A stretch of DNA of 23,229 bases, from the NCBI RefSeq assembly GCF_029983815.1, contig NZ_JASBYU010000022.1:1-23229 (forward strand), in the 5' to 3' direction. The stretch comes from Lagierella sp. (GTDB lineage: Bacteria > Bacillota > Clostridia > Tissierellales > Peptoniphilaceae). The notes under the pieces were generated by a model. That model did no database searches, had not been told where the DNA came from, and saw nothing but the letters and a program-made list of their open reading frames with translations. The position numbers were made by a program, and so were the translations under genes. Positions 1-7,762 of the stretch are shown here, piece by piece (position 1 is the first letter of the stretch; each line of letters begins with the position of its first letter).

Positions 1-550
1 TCTTTTTCTGCTTCTTGTAAAACCGACGCAGAGCCTAAGTCACTGCCACGATTTCCTTTTGAGATGTGAGAAGTGGGATGTGAGAAGTGAGAGAATAATA
101 ATAAACTCTTACTAACTTTATATAATATCCAACCTCTAAATCTTATTTTCAAGGGCATAGAATTGAAATATATCTTTTTATATACCTATGAGCTATCTGG
201 GCTAGAAATATTAAATAAATTATTAAGTAAATTTTAAATTCAAGCCTCAATTTTACAAGAATTTAACTAACCACGCACTTTATGATACAATACTTTTGTA
301 TAATTGTCAAATTAAATTTTTGAAAAGATAAGTTGTGTTAGTAAATATTGAAAATTCTTTCAAAATATTAAAGGGCTATAGTGAAAATTATATCAGATAT
401 GATACTAATTATGCAATAATTTTTGATAGGCTCAGAATTAATCAAATTTAAAATTCCAAATATAATTGTAGTCAATTTGCATCTGTAGTTGATCAACAGC
501 TAAAGCATTTCTTAAGGACATGTCAGCTATGTTTTTTGAGGTGAGATAAG
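1..550. other. gene-poor left margin
   Basis: I can support no intact gene in this stretch. Bases 21-50 are about 60% GC, unlike the very AT-rich DNA after base 95. A TATAAT lies at 299-304 but has no acceptable -35 box at 16-18 bp, so I do not call it a promoter. Between 335 and 549 two short open stretches in different frames have protein-like composition: GTG 335 to TAA 449-451, and a stretch ending at TAA 547-549. They may be remnants of a decayed gene. The segment ends with the Shine-Dalgarno sequence of the next gene at 538-545. Confidence 0.5.
63..90. repeat. two-copy 14-bp tandem direct repeat
   Basis: GATGTGAGAAGTGG at 63-76 is followed directly by GATGTGAGAAGTGA at 77-90; the copies differ only in the last base. 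The array sits at the junction between a more GC-rich edge (1-60) and AT-rich DNA. That is a composition expected at the border of a dispersed repeat, but only one edge is visible. Confidence 0.7.
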
Positions 551-1297
551 ATAAATCCATTTGTATTTAAAAGTAAAGTAAAAGCATGCATAGTAAGTTA
601 TCATTTAAGTAAAGGGCTGGAGGAGATTTTTAATTATCTTAAAATAGACATCATAAAAACTCTTCCTGTTCAAAGTATCGATGAACCTGTAAGTGATCAT
701 CCAGATATGGCTTTGCACCCTATAGATTATAATAATTTTGTAGTGTACAATAAACATTGGGAATACTACAATGCTAAATTGGAAAAATATGGGGTAAATG
801 CGATAGCCTCTTATAATAATCTTGACAGATATTATCCAAGGGATGTGGCTTTTAATATTAGTAGAACAAATCAATATTACTTTCATAAAAAAGATTGTAC
901 AGATTTAGAAATTAATTCACAACTTAAAGATAAATCCAAATTTATACAGGTCAAACAGGGTTATAGTAAGTGCTCAACACTTATTTTAAAGAAAAATACT
1001 GTAGTTACTTCGGATATTGGGCTTTTTAATTGTTATAAACAAAATGGAATTAAGGTCTATTATATCCCTTCTGGTGGTATTTTGCTTCCTGGATATGATA
1101 CTGGTTTTATTGGAGGCTGTGGTGGAATGGTTTCTAAGAATGAAATAGTTTTTTATGGTAATTTAGACAAATATGAATATAAAGAAGAGCTTGTTAAGAT
1201 ATTGAATGAAGAGAAGATACAATATTATTATCCTTTGGATATTGAATTCATTGATAGAGGATCTATAATAGGAGTAGTGGGAGGATTTTATGATTAA
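551..1297 (+). CDS. DUF6873-like protein, apparent ATA start
   Basis: The product is 248 aa if read from ATA at 551. I recognise it, from memory of the family, as a DUF6873-type protein of unknown function; the family is usually about 240-250 aa. Visible features are an N-terminal INPF segment, a DHPD..LHPIDYN block, and a glycine-rich GFIGGCGG block in the second half. The first ATG in frame is 707, but it lies inside the conserved DHPDMALHP region and has no ribosome binding site. Reading upstream, the frame is open to a stop at 542-544 and contains no ATG, GTG or TTG. A good site, GAGGTGAG (538-545), sits 5-6 bases before ATA. The end overlaps hisS by 8 bases, so the two are probably cotranscribed and translationally coupled. 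It could be a gene using AUA initiation or one recently damaged at its start. Confidence 0.65.
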   Translation: MNPFVFKSKVKACIVSYHLSKGLEEIFNYLKIDIIKTLPVQSIDEPVSDHPDMALHPIDYNNFVVYNKHWEYYNAKLEKYGVNAIASYNNLDRYYPRDVAFNISRTNQYYFHKKDCTDLEINSQLKDKSKFIQVKQGYSKCSTLILKKNTVVTSDIGLFNCYKQNGIKVYYIPSGGILLPGYDTGFIGGCGGMVSKNEIVFYGNLDKYEYKEELVKILNEEKIQYYYPLDIEFIDRGSIIGVVGGFYD

Positions 1298-2585
1298 ACC
1301 GAGTATATTACCTGGCATGATGGAACTTTTGCCTGAGGATCAAATAGTTTTTAACGAGATTAAGGATATTATTGAAAAAACCTTTAAAAAGTTTGGCTTT
1401 TTGCCTTTGGATACACCTGTAATGGAAAAGCAGGAAATACTTTTTGCTAAGGGTGGTGGCGAAACTTCAAAACAAGTCTATGCTTTTGAAAAGGGCTCTG
1501 CAAAGATTGGATTAAGATATGATTTAACGGTTCCTTTGGCTAGATATGTAGCGCAGTATTTTAGTGATTTGAATTTTCCTTTTAGGCGATACCATATTGA
1601 TAAGGTCTATAGAGGAGAAAGAAACCAAAGAGGACGATACAGAGAATTTTATCAATGTGATATTGATATAGTCGGAAATACTTCACTGTCCTTATACAAT
1701 GACGCAGAGATTCCAGCGGTGATGAATGAAGTCTTCAAGAGCTTGGGATTCAATAATTTTAAATTCTTATTCAATAATAGAAAATTGTTAAATGGCTTTT
1801 TCCAATCTCTTGGCCTAGAAGATTTTGAATTTACTTTAAGGACCATTGATAAATTAGATAAAATAGGAATTGAAAATGTTAAAAAGGAATTTGTAGAGAG
1901 AAATGTGGACAAGGGAACTATAGATAAACTTTTAGCGTTTATATCAACTAAAGGAACAAATAGTGAAATATTAAGTTATTTAAAAAACTTAGACATCTCA
2001 AATGAATTGTTTGAAGAAGGGCTAAGTGAACTAAGTTTTGTTTATGATAATATGAAGGCTTTGGGGATACATGACGAAAATATTCAAATTTCACTTAATA
2101 TTACAAGGGGTCTAGATTATTACACCGGGTCAGTGTATGAAACCATATTAACGGGGTATGAATCTATTGGATCGATTTGTTCTGGCGGAAGATATGAGAA
2201 TTTAGCTGGAAATTACACAAAGCAAAAACTTCCAGGTGTTGGGATGAGTATAGGTTTAACTAGGCTATTCTATCAGTTAAAAGAGGCAAATTTATTGGAA
2301 GATAAAAGCCCTCATATTACTGAATGTTTAATAATTCCTATGAAAGGGTATGAAGATAAAGGAATTGAACTATTGACTCATTTGAGAGAAAATGATAAAA
2401 TGGTACAAATCTATTTAGAGGGTGGAAAGTTAAAAAAACAATTTAATTATGCGGATAAGTTAAATGTTCCTTATACCATAATTATTGGTGAAGAAGAAGC
2501 AAGTACTGGCACCTACTCTATTAGAGATATGAAAACAGGGGAACAAAAGACTGTTTCCTACGATGAATTAATTAAATATTTATAA
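1290..2585 (+). CDS. hisS: histidyl-tRNA synthetase
   Basis: This class II aminoacyl-tRNA synthetase (431 aa, normal length) charges tRNA-His in the cytoplasm. The N-terminus carries the typical PGMMELLPED opening. Motif 2 is in the region FRRYHIDKVYRGERNQRGRY, followed by YREFYQCDIDIVG. The histidine-specific motifs are LDYYTGSVYE and the SGGRYENLAG loop. Motif 3 is GVGMSIGLTRL. The last 100 residues form the anticodon-binding domain, beginning near LIIPMKGYE. ATG 1290 has GGGAGG (1280-1285) a few bases upstream and overlaps the end of the preceding gene. No terminator separates it from the downstream T-box, so hisS transcripts may run into the thrS leader. Confidence 0.97.
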   Translation: MIKPSILPGMMELLPEDQIVFNEIKDIIEKTFKKFGFLPLDTPVMEKQEILFAKGGGETSKQVYAFEKGSAKIGLRYDLTVPLARYVAQYFSDLNFPFRRYHIDKVYRGERNQRGRYREFYQCDIDIVGNTSLSLYNDAEIPAVMNEVFKSLGFNNFKFLFNNRKLLNGFFQSLGLEDFEFTLRTIDKLDKIGIENVKKEFVERNVDKGTIDKLLAFISTKGTNSEILSYLKNLDISNELFEEGLSELSFVYDNMKALGIHDENIQISLNITRGLDYYTGSVYETILTGYESIGSICSGGRYENLAGNYTKQKLPGVGMSIGLTRLFYQLKEANLLEDKSPHITECLIIPMKGYEDKGIELLTHLRENDKMVQIYLEGGKLKKQFNYADKLNVPYTIIIGEEEASTGTYSIRDMKTGEQKTVSYDELIKYL

Positions 2586-2586
2586 A
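2581..2586 (+). promoter_or_regulatory. possible -10 box for the thrS leader
   Basis: TATAAA spans the hisS stop codon and would place the transcription start near 2593, exactly where T-box stem I begins. No convincing -35 box lies 16-18 bp upstream, so the leader may instead be made by read-through from hisS. Confidence 0.3.
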
Positions 2587-2589
2587 CTA

Positions 2590-2764
2590 TGAAGGATCCA
2601 AGTAGTATATTTAAACTTCAAGAGATTGACAATAGTAGCTGAAAGTTGTCATAAGTAAATGAATATATGAATACTAATCCAGAGTGAATAATCAATTAAG
2701 AATAAATTAGGGTGGAACCACGGCTTTTCGTCCCTACGCAAGTAGGGAAGGAGAGGCTTTTTTA
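2590..2764 (+). promoter_or_regulatory. T-box leader, threonine specifier
   Basis: This is a tRNA-sensing leader that permits transcription of thrS when tRNA-Thr is uncharged. The hallmark AGGGTGGAACCACGG lies at 2709-2723. Stem I is closed by GGAT 2594-2597 pairing with ATCC 2677-2680. A distal hairpin, GACAA 2628-2632 with TTGTC 2646-2650, carries the conserved GCTGAAAG. The likely specifier is ACT (2673-2675), a Thr codon, followed by A and then the closing strand of stem I, as expected. The specifier choice agrees with the downstream gene being thrS. A terminator hairpin and T-run close the element. Confidence 0.93.
2722..2764 (+). terminator. T-box intrinsic terminator
   Basis: The hairpin core is TCCCTAC 2731-2737, GCAA loop, GTAGGGA 2742-2748. 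It is extended outward by pairing of GGCTTTTC with GAGAGGCT through several G-U pairs, followed by a T-run at about 2757-2764. It competes with an antiterminator built from the T-box sequence. Confidence 0.85.
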
Positions 2765-2831
2765 TTTGGAACAAATATCGATATTATCGATGTTTAAAAC
2801 AGTGTATCATTTATAAAACTAGGAGGAGACT

Positions 2832-4736
2832 ATGATAAAAATTACTTTACCTGATGATTCTGTAAGAGAATATGAATCGGGAGTATTACTAGGAGATATC
2901 GCGAAGGACATATCTGAAGGACTGTTTAGAGCGGTACTTGGTGGCGTTGTAAATGAAAGAATAATGGGTTTACAAGAACCTGTTAGAGAAGACAGTTCTG
3001 TAAGGTTTGTGAAATTTGAAGATGAAGAGGGAAAGAAAATTTTCTGGCATACTTCTGCTCATATAATGGCTCTTGCAGTTCAAAGAATCTATAAAGATGT
3101 TAAATTTGGAATTGGTCCTGCAATTTCGAATGGATTCTATTATGATTTTGATTTGGAACATAGATTTACCGAAGAAGACCTTCCTAAGATTGAAGAAGAG
3201 ATGAAAAAAATCATAAAAGAAGGTCATAAGATGGAAAGATATGAAATGCCAAGGGACGAAGCTTTAAAATACTTTAAAGAAAAGAACGAGGTATACAAAG
3301 TTGACTTAATTGAAAATTTAGGACCTGATGAAATAATATCATTCTATAAATTAGGTGAATTTACTGACCTGTGTAAGGGACCTCACCTTTACGATATAAA
3401 GAAAATCAAAGCTGTGAAACTTCTCTCTGTTGCTGGTGCTTACTGGAGAGGCGATGAGCACAATGATATGCTTCAAAGGATATACGCTATAAGTTTTGAA
3501 AAACAAAAACAATTAACAGAGTATTTAGAATTTTTAGAAGAAGCAAAGAAAAGAGACCATAGAAAATTAGGTAAAGAATTAGATTTATTTAGTTTTCAAG
3601 AAGAAGGTCCAGGTTTTCCTTTCTTCCATCCAAATGGAATGGTAGTGAAAAACCAATTGATGAATTTCTGGAAGGAAATCCACGTTAAAGAGGGGTATGG
3701 AGAAATTTCTACTCCAATTATTTTAAGTGAATCTTTGTGGCATCAGTCAGGTCATTGGGACCATTATAAAGAAAATATGTATTTTACTAAGATTGATGAT
3801 CAGGACTATGCTGTAAAACCTATGAATTGCCCAGGATCTATTTTAGTATACAAATCAGGAATGCATAGCTATAGGGATTTTCCTTTGAAATTGGCAGAGA
3901 TGGGACTTGTTCATAGACATGAGCTATCTGGTGCACTACACGGCTTATTTAGAGTGAGATCATTTACTCAAGATGATGCTCATATATATATGCTTAAGGA
4001 ACAAATTAAAGAAGAAGTCTCAAAAGTTATCGATTTATGTGACTATATTTATTCAGTCTTTGGCTTTAAATACAATGTAGAGCTTTCTACAAGACCAGAA
4101 AACTCCATGGGATCCGATGAAGATTGGGAAATTGCAATAGATAGTTTAAAAGAGGCCCTTGATTCAAAGGATTTTGAATATTCAATAAATGAAGGAGACG
4201 GTGCATTTTACGGCCCTAAAATAGATTTTCATCTAGAAGATGCCATTGGAAGAACTTGGCAGTGTGGAACAATTCAGCTAGATTTCCAAATGCCTGAAAG
4301 GTTTGAGTTAACTTATATAGATAGTGACGGTGAGAAAAAGAGACCTGTAATGGTTCACAGAGCAATACTAGGTTCAATAGAGAGATTCCTAGGTATTTTA
4401 ATTGAACACTATGCGGGAAAATTCCCTACATGGTTAGCTCCGGTTCAAGTAAAAATTCTACCAATTTCTGATAAGTTTAATGACTATGCAAATGAACTTA
4501 ATGAAAAATATAAGGACTTGGGAATTAGAAGTGAAGTTGATGATAGATCTGAAAAAATAGGGTTTAAGATAAGGGAAGCTCAACTTGCAAAAATTCCATA
4601 TAGCTTAATAGTAGGAGAAAAAGAGATTGAAGAAAACTCTGTTTCAGTTAGAAAAAGAGATGAGGGAGACAAAGGCTCTATAAATTCTGATATATTTGCA
4701 GATATAGTATTGGAAGAAATTGAAACAAAAAAATAA
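2832..4736 (+). CDS. thrS: threonyl-tRNA synthetase
   Basis: This cytoplasmic class II synthetase (634 aa) charges tRNA-Thr. An N-terminal TGS domain occupies about residues 1-62. The editing domain follows, with its metal-site histidines in HTSAH (73, 77) and CKGPH (C181, H185). The catalytic zinc ligands are C333 (MNCPG), H384 (DDAHIY) and H509 (MVHRA), each within one or two positions of the E. coli enzyme's C334, H385 and H511. The anticodon-binding domain is C-terminal, from about LAPVQVKILP. ATG 2832 is preceded by AGGAGGAG at 2821-2828. Expression is controlled by the T-box immediately upstream, and transcription ends at the hairpin at 4756. Confidence 0.98.
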   Translation: MIKITLPDDSVREYESGVLLGDIAKDISEGLFRAVLGGVVNERIMGLQEPVREDSSVRFVKFEDEEGKKIFWHTSAHIMALAVQRIYKDVKFGIGPAISNGFYYDFDLEHRFTEEDLPKIEEEMKKIIKEGHKMERYEMPRDEALKYFKEKNEVYKVDLIENLGPDEIISFYKLGEFTDLCKGPHLYDIKKIKAVKLLSVAGAYWRGDEHNDMLQRIYAISFEKQKQLTEYLEFLEEAKKRDHRKLGKELDLFSFQEEGPGFPFFHPNGMVVKNQLMNFWKEIHVKEGYGEISTPIILSESLWHQSGHWDHYKENMYFTKIDDQDYAVKPMNCPGSILVYKSGMHSYRDFPLKLAEMGLVHRHELSGALHGLFRVRSFTQDDAHIYMLKEQIKEEVSKVIDLCDYIYSVFGFKYNVELSTRPENSMGSDEDWEIAIDSLKEALDSKDFEYSINEGDGAFYGPKIDFHLEDAIGRTWQCGTIQLDFQMPERFELTYIDSDGEKKRPVMVHRAILGSIERFLGILIEHYAGKFPTWLAPVQVKILPISDKFNDYANELNEKYKDLGIRSEVDDRSEKIGFKIREAQLAKIPYSLIVGEKEIEENSVSVRKRDEGDKGSINSDIFADIVLEEIETKK

Positions 4737-4755
4737 GATCAAAATATATTTTAAA

Positions 4756-4785
4756 GGCCAGAGGTATTTTATCTCTGGTCTTTTT
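4756..4785 (+). terminator. intrinsic terminator after thrS
   Basis: GGCCAGAG (4756-4763) pairs with CTCTGGTC (4773-4780), including one G-U pair, around a 9-base loop. TTTTT (4781-4785) follows. It begins 20 bases after the thrS stop codon. Confidence 0.9.
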
Positions 4786-4875
4786 ATGAAGTTTTGAGAT
4801 ATTAGGTAATAGTTTAATAAGAAAAAAACTTAAAATATAAGCTGAGTTCGAAAATTAGGGGATTTTACTGGCATT

Positions 4876-4884
4876 TGATATAAT
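4876..4884 (+). promoter_or_regulatory. extended -10 promoter for the moeA operon
   Basis: TG at 4876-4877, one base, then a perfect TATAAT at 4879-4884 form an extended -10 element. The -35 region (about 4855-4861) is poor, which extended -10 promoters tolerate. Transcription would begin near 4891, giving a leader of only about 16 bases. That is too short for a molybdenum-cofactor riboswitch. Confidence 0.65.
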
Positions 4885-4906
4885 ATTCTTATTAAGAAGG
4901 TGTGTT

Positions 4907-6088
4907 ATGGTAGATGTTAATGAAGCAATAGAAATTTTAAAAGACAATATAGATAGAAGTCATAATGTTATGGAAATTCCATTTGATCTTTCTTATGGTT
5001 ATATACTTGGAGAGGATATTATCTCTAAAATTAACGTACCAGAATTTCCTAAATCTGCTATGGATGGATATGCATTTAAACATGATGACTTAGAAGAAAA
5101 CAAAGAGTTTAATGTAATAGGTGAGCTTGCAGCAGGGGACTATAAAAGAATCGAATATAAAAAGGATTCTTCTATTAGAGTAATGACAGGGGCCTATGTT
5201 CCACAAGATTATGACTGCGTAGTAAAACAAGAGGATGTGGAAGTTCTAGGAAAAAAGATAATAGTAAAAAAACCCGTTGAAAAATATATGAATTATTGTA
5301 AGATTGGTGAAGATGTAAAAGAAGGACAAATTTTACTTAAAAGTGGTCAATTTATTAATTCAAACCATATTGGGATCTTTGCAAGTTTGGGTTTTGAACA
5401 TGTTAAAGTTATAAAACCTTTGAAAGTTGCTATTATTTCTACTGGGTCAGAGCTTTTAAGTCCAGGAGAAAAGCTGGAGCTTGGGAAAATATACTGTAGT
5501 TCTCTATTTACGATAAAAACGATTTTAGAAAAATATAAAATAGACGTTGTACATCATAGCATTATATCGGATGATATAAAACTAGTGTGTGATGAAATAA
5601 AAAAAGTATCTTTAACAGCCGATGTCATTATTACTACAGGAGGGGTTTCTGTAGGAAAATATGATCATATTCCAAAAGTATATAAAGAATTAGATGCAAA
5701 GCTATTGTTTAGAAAAGTAGCTATGAAACCAGGAACTCCAGTTTCCGCAGCAAAGTTCAACGACTCTCTTATTCTCAGTCTGTCTGGTAATCCATTTGCT
5801 GCAACGGTAAATTTTCAAGTCTTATTTTGGCCTATTGCTGAAAAATTCTACAATAGTAAGTTCTTTGATCAGGATATTTTTACTAGAAATGTTATTGAAA
5901 GTCGACTAAAGACCAGCAAATTAAAGCGATTTGTTAGAGCAAAAGCAGATGGCCATAATGTAAAGCTTGAGAAATTACATAGTTCATCTGTAATTTCGAA
6001 CCTTTCAGATTGTAATTGTCTTGTAATTCAAGAACCTGGTAAAACTATAGAGGAAGGAGATAAAGTAAATATAATTTACTTGTTCTAA
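4907..6088 (+). CDS. moeA: molybdopterin molybdenumtransferase MoeA
   Basis: MoeA inserts molybdate into adenylylated molybdopterin, the last common step of molybdenum cofactor synthesis, in the cytoplasm. The protein is 393 aa, near the usual 400. The N-terminal linker domain carries VPEFPKSAMDGYAF. The central MoCF-binding domain has STGSELLSPGE and TTGGVSVGKYDHIP (from T243). The KPGTPV segment and LSLSGNPFAA follow, then domain IV. It lies downstream of an extended -10 promoter with AAGAAGGTG as ribosome binding site. Its stop codon abuts the ATG of the mobA-mobB fusion. No moaA, moaC, moaD, moaE or moeB lies in the window, so the early steps must be encoded elsewhere. Confidence 0.95.
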   Translation: MVDVNEAIEILKDNIDRSHNVMEIPFDLSYGYILGEDIISKINVPEFPKSAMDGYAFKHDDLEENKEFNVIGELAAGDYKRIEYKKDSSIRVMTGAYVPQDYDCVVKQEDVEVLGKKIIVKKPVEKYMNYCKIGEDVKEGQILLKSGQFINSNHIGIFASLGFEHVKVIKPLKVAIISTGSELLSPGEKLELGKIYCSSLFTIKTILEKYKIDVVHHSIISDDIKLVCDEIKKVSLTADVIITTGGVSVGKYDHIPKVYKELDAKLLFRKVAMKPGTPVSAAKFNDSLILSLSGNPFAATVNFQVLFWPIAEKFYNSKFFDQDIFTRNVIESRLKTSKLKRFVRAKADGHNVKLEKLHSSSVISNLSDCNCLVIQEPGKTIEEGDKVNIIYLF

Positions 6089-7132
6089 ATGGAGATAACA
6101 GTTGGAATCCTCGCTGGAGGAAGAAGTAAAAGGATGGGCGTCGATAAGACAAATTTAATTTATAATGGAAGTACCTTTTTAGATAACTTATTATACAAAT
6201 TCAAAGACTACGACATTATAGTTTCTAGTAATAAAACAGATCTAGATTTGCCCAATGTTGAAATAGTAAGGGACAATTATTCTGATATAGGTCCAATATC
6301 TGGAATATTAGAAATATTGAAGGCATCCAAAAATGAATATGTATTTATTGTTGGAATAGATATGCAGTTAATTGATGCAGATATATTGGAATTTCTAAAA
6401 ACATATATTTCTGCTGAAAACAAGTTGATATGTTTGGATGACCATGGGAAAACGAACCCTTTAGGAGCTATTTATTCACGATCATTAGTAAAAAAAATCC
6501 AAGATAATATAGAGTTGGAAGATTTCAGACTAATGGATCTGTTATCTAAGGATTATACTAAGATAGTTCCAATAAGTTTTACTAGATTCTCACCGGATAT
6601 AATGTCTAATATCAATTATCCTTCCCAATACAAAGCTCTTACAAATGGAAATATAATTTCCATATGTGGAGCAAAAAACTCTGGTAAAACTACTTTTATC
6701 TCAAAAGTGATTAGACAATTGAACAAAGAAGGATACTTGATAAAATATATAAAACACGATGGCCATGATTTTACGTTAGAGAATTTGACGGATTCAAATA
6801 TTATATACAATTCAGGAGCTTTTTCCTCAGTGGTTTATTCAAGCAGTAAGTATGAACTTATTGAACGACAAAAAAAGGATATTGACTTTTTTTTACAAGA
6901 TGCAAAAAAGTATGACTTTGTGATCATAGAAGGACTTAAAAATTCATCGTTTCCTAAATTTGAGGTTATTAGAAATCACAATACCAATCAACTAATTTCC
7001 CAGGAGCCAATTTTAGGAATTATAACCGATTTCACAAATCGATTTAACGAAAAAAAGCACTTTGATTTAAATAATATTTTAGAATTTACAAATTACATTA
7101 AGGAAAATTATTTGATGGAAAAGAGGAGTTAG
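6089..7132 (+). CDS. MobA-MobB fusion protein
   Basis: A single 347-aa chain joins two molybdenum-cofactor activities. Residues 1 to about 190 are a MobA-type nucleotidyltransferase, which transfers GMP to Moco to make MGD. Its GTP-binding start is ILAGGRSKRMGVDK, and a PISGI.EIL block and a central acidic VGIDMQ metal site follow. Residues from about 190 to 340 are a MobB-type GTP-binding adaptor with a Walker A motif GAKNSGKT (194-201) and the family's IKHDGHDF block. MobA-MobB fusions are known in other bacteria. The ATG directly follows the moeA stop codon, and no strong ribosome binding site is close, so translation is probably coupled to moeA. The same abutting arrangement links it to the next gene. 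Confidence 0.92.
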   Translation: MEITVGILAGGRSKRMGVDKTNLIYNGSTFLDNLLYKFKDYDIIVSSNKTDLDLPNVEIVRDNYSDIGPISGILEILKASKNEYVFIVGIDMQLIDADILEFLKTYISAENKLICLDDHGKTNPLGAIYSRSLVKKIQDNIELEDFRLMDLLSKDYTKIVPISFTRFSPDIMSNINYPSQYKALTNGNIISICGAKNSGKTTFISKVIRQLNKEGYLIKYIKHDGHDFTLENLTDSNIIYNSGAFSSVVYSSSKYELIERQKKDIDFFLQDAKKYDFVIIEGLKNSSFPKFEVIRNHNTNQLISQEPILGIITDFTNRFNEKKHFDLNNILEFTNYIKENYLMEKRS

Positions 7133-7762
7133 ATGGAGAACTTTTTTAAGAGGTTATTAAGTTTGAATCCTCAATTGCTTTTCGAGCTTTTAAAGATACT
7201 AGAAGCCCAGAAAGTTGTATTTATGGAGATAGAAAATATGAAGATTTCAAATAAATTTCCTAAGGAATTGTGTGATTATATTGAAATCTCAAATAAAATA
7301 CTAAACTCAATAGAAACCGAAAATTTACAGATGACATTAAAATTTTACAATAAGAATAAAGTTGTGAAAGAAAAAGTAAATTTAAATTTTGACTTTACTT
7401 ACACTAAGCCACAAGGCTATAGGCTTTACAGAGGAGAAATTAAGGAAATTCATTCCTATAAGGATTTATATATTGAGCTCTGTAAATACTTCTATCAAAA
7501 AAATCAAAAGATTTTCAAAAGCTTTATAGACAAAACGGACTTTAATGGTAGGACTAGACCATATTTTAGTAAAAAAAGTGAGAAATTAATAAACCCTGAA
7601 TATATTGGGGATCAAATTTTTATTGAAACTAGTTTTTCCGCGAATAAAATAAGAGACATGCTTATAAAGATTTTTAAGACCTATAATGTAAATTATAGTA
7701 TACTAGAGATTTTCATCAAACAGGACAGGAAGGATAAATACGGTTACTATGAAAATAAATAA
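7133..7762 (+). CDS. unrecognised 209-aa operon protein
   Basis: I cannot name this family. No signal peptide or membrane segment is seen. The first 65 residues look helical. The second part (about 92-197) looks like a compact alpha/beta domain containing GYRLYRGEIKEIHSYKDLYI, an RPYFS motif (142-146), and a polar-to-hydrophobic ETSFSANKI block (165-173). That pattern loosely resembles, from memory and at low confidence, a small C-terminal domain seen in proteins near DNA-modifying or restriction genes. ATG 7133 begins one base after the mobA-mobB stop and follows AAGAGGAG. Its 3' end overlaps the sbcD-type gene by 14 bases. This suggests that it works with, or is coexpressed with, the nuclease-ATPase pair. 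The coding nature is well supported by the tight gene packing and an uninterrupted frame. Confidence 0.8.
   Translation: MENFFKRLLSLNPQLLFELLKILEAQKVVFMEIENMKISNKFPKELCDYIEISNKILNSIETENLQMTLKFYNKNKVVKEKVNLNFDFTYTKPQGYRLYRGEIKEIHSYKDLYIELCKYFYQKNQKIFKSFIDKTDFNGRTRPYFSKKSEKLINPEYIGDQIFIETSFSANKIRDMLIKIFKTYNVNYSILEIFIKQDRKDKYGYYENK

Noticed and set aside
287..306. Imperfect dyad and TATAAT near 299-304 as a promoter/operator
   Set aside because: No -35 box at the correct spacing, and the dyad is broken; AT-rich chance similarity is likely.
707..1297. DUF6873-like gene starting at ATG 707
   Set aside because: This would remove a conserved N-terminus and has no ribosome binding site; the frame continues upstream to a well-placed site before ATA 551.
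4787..4906. Molybdenum cofactor riboswitch before moeA
   Set aside because: The promoter at 4876-4884 leaves a leader of about 16 bases, and no conserved riboswitch structure is visible.
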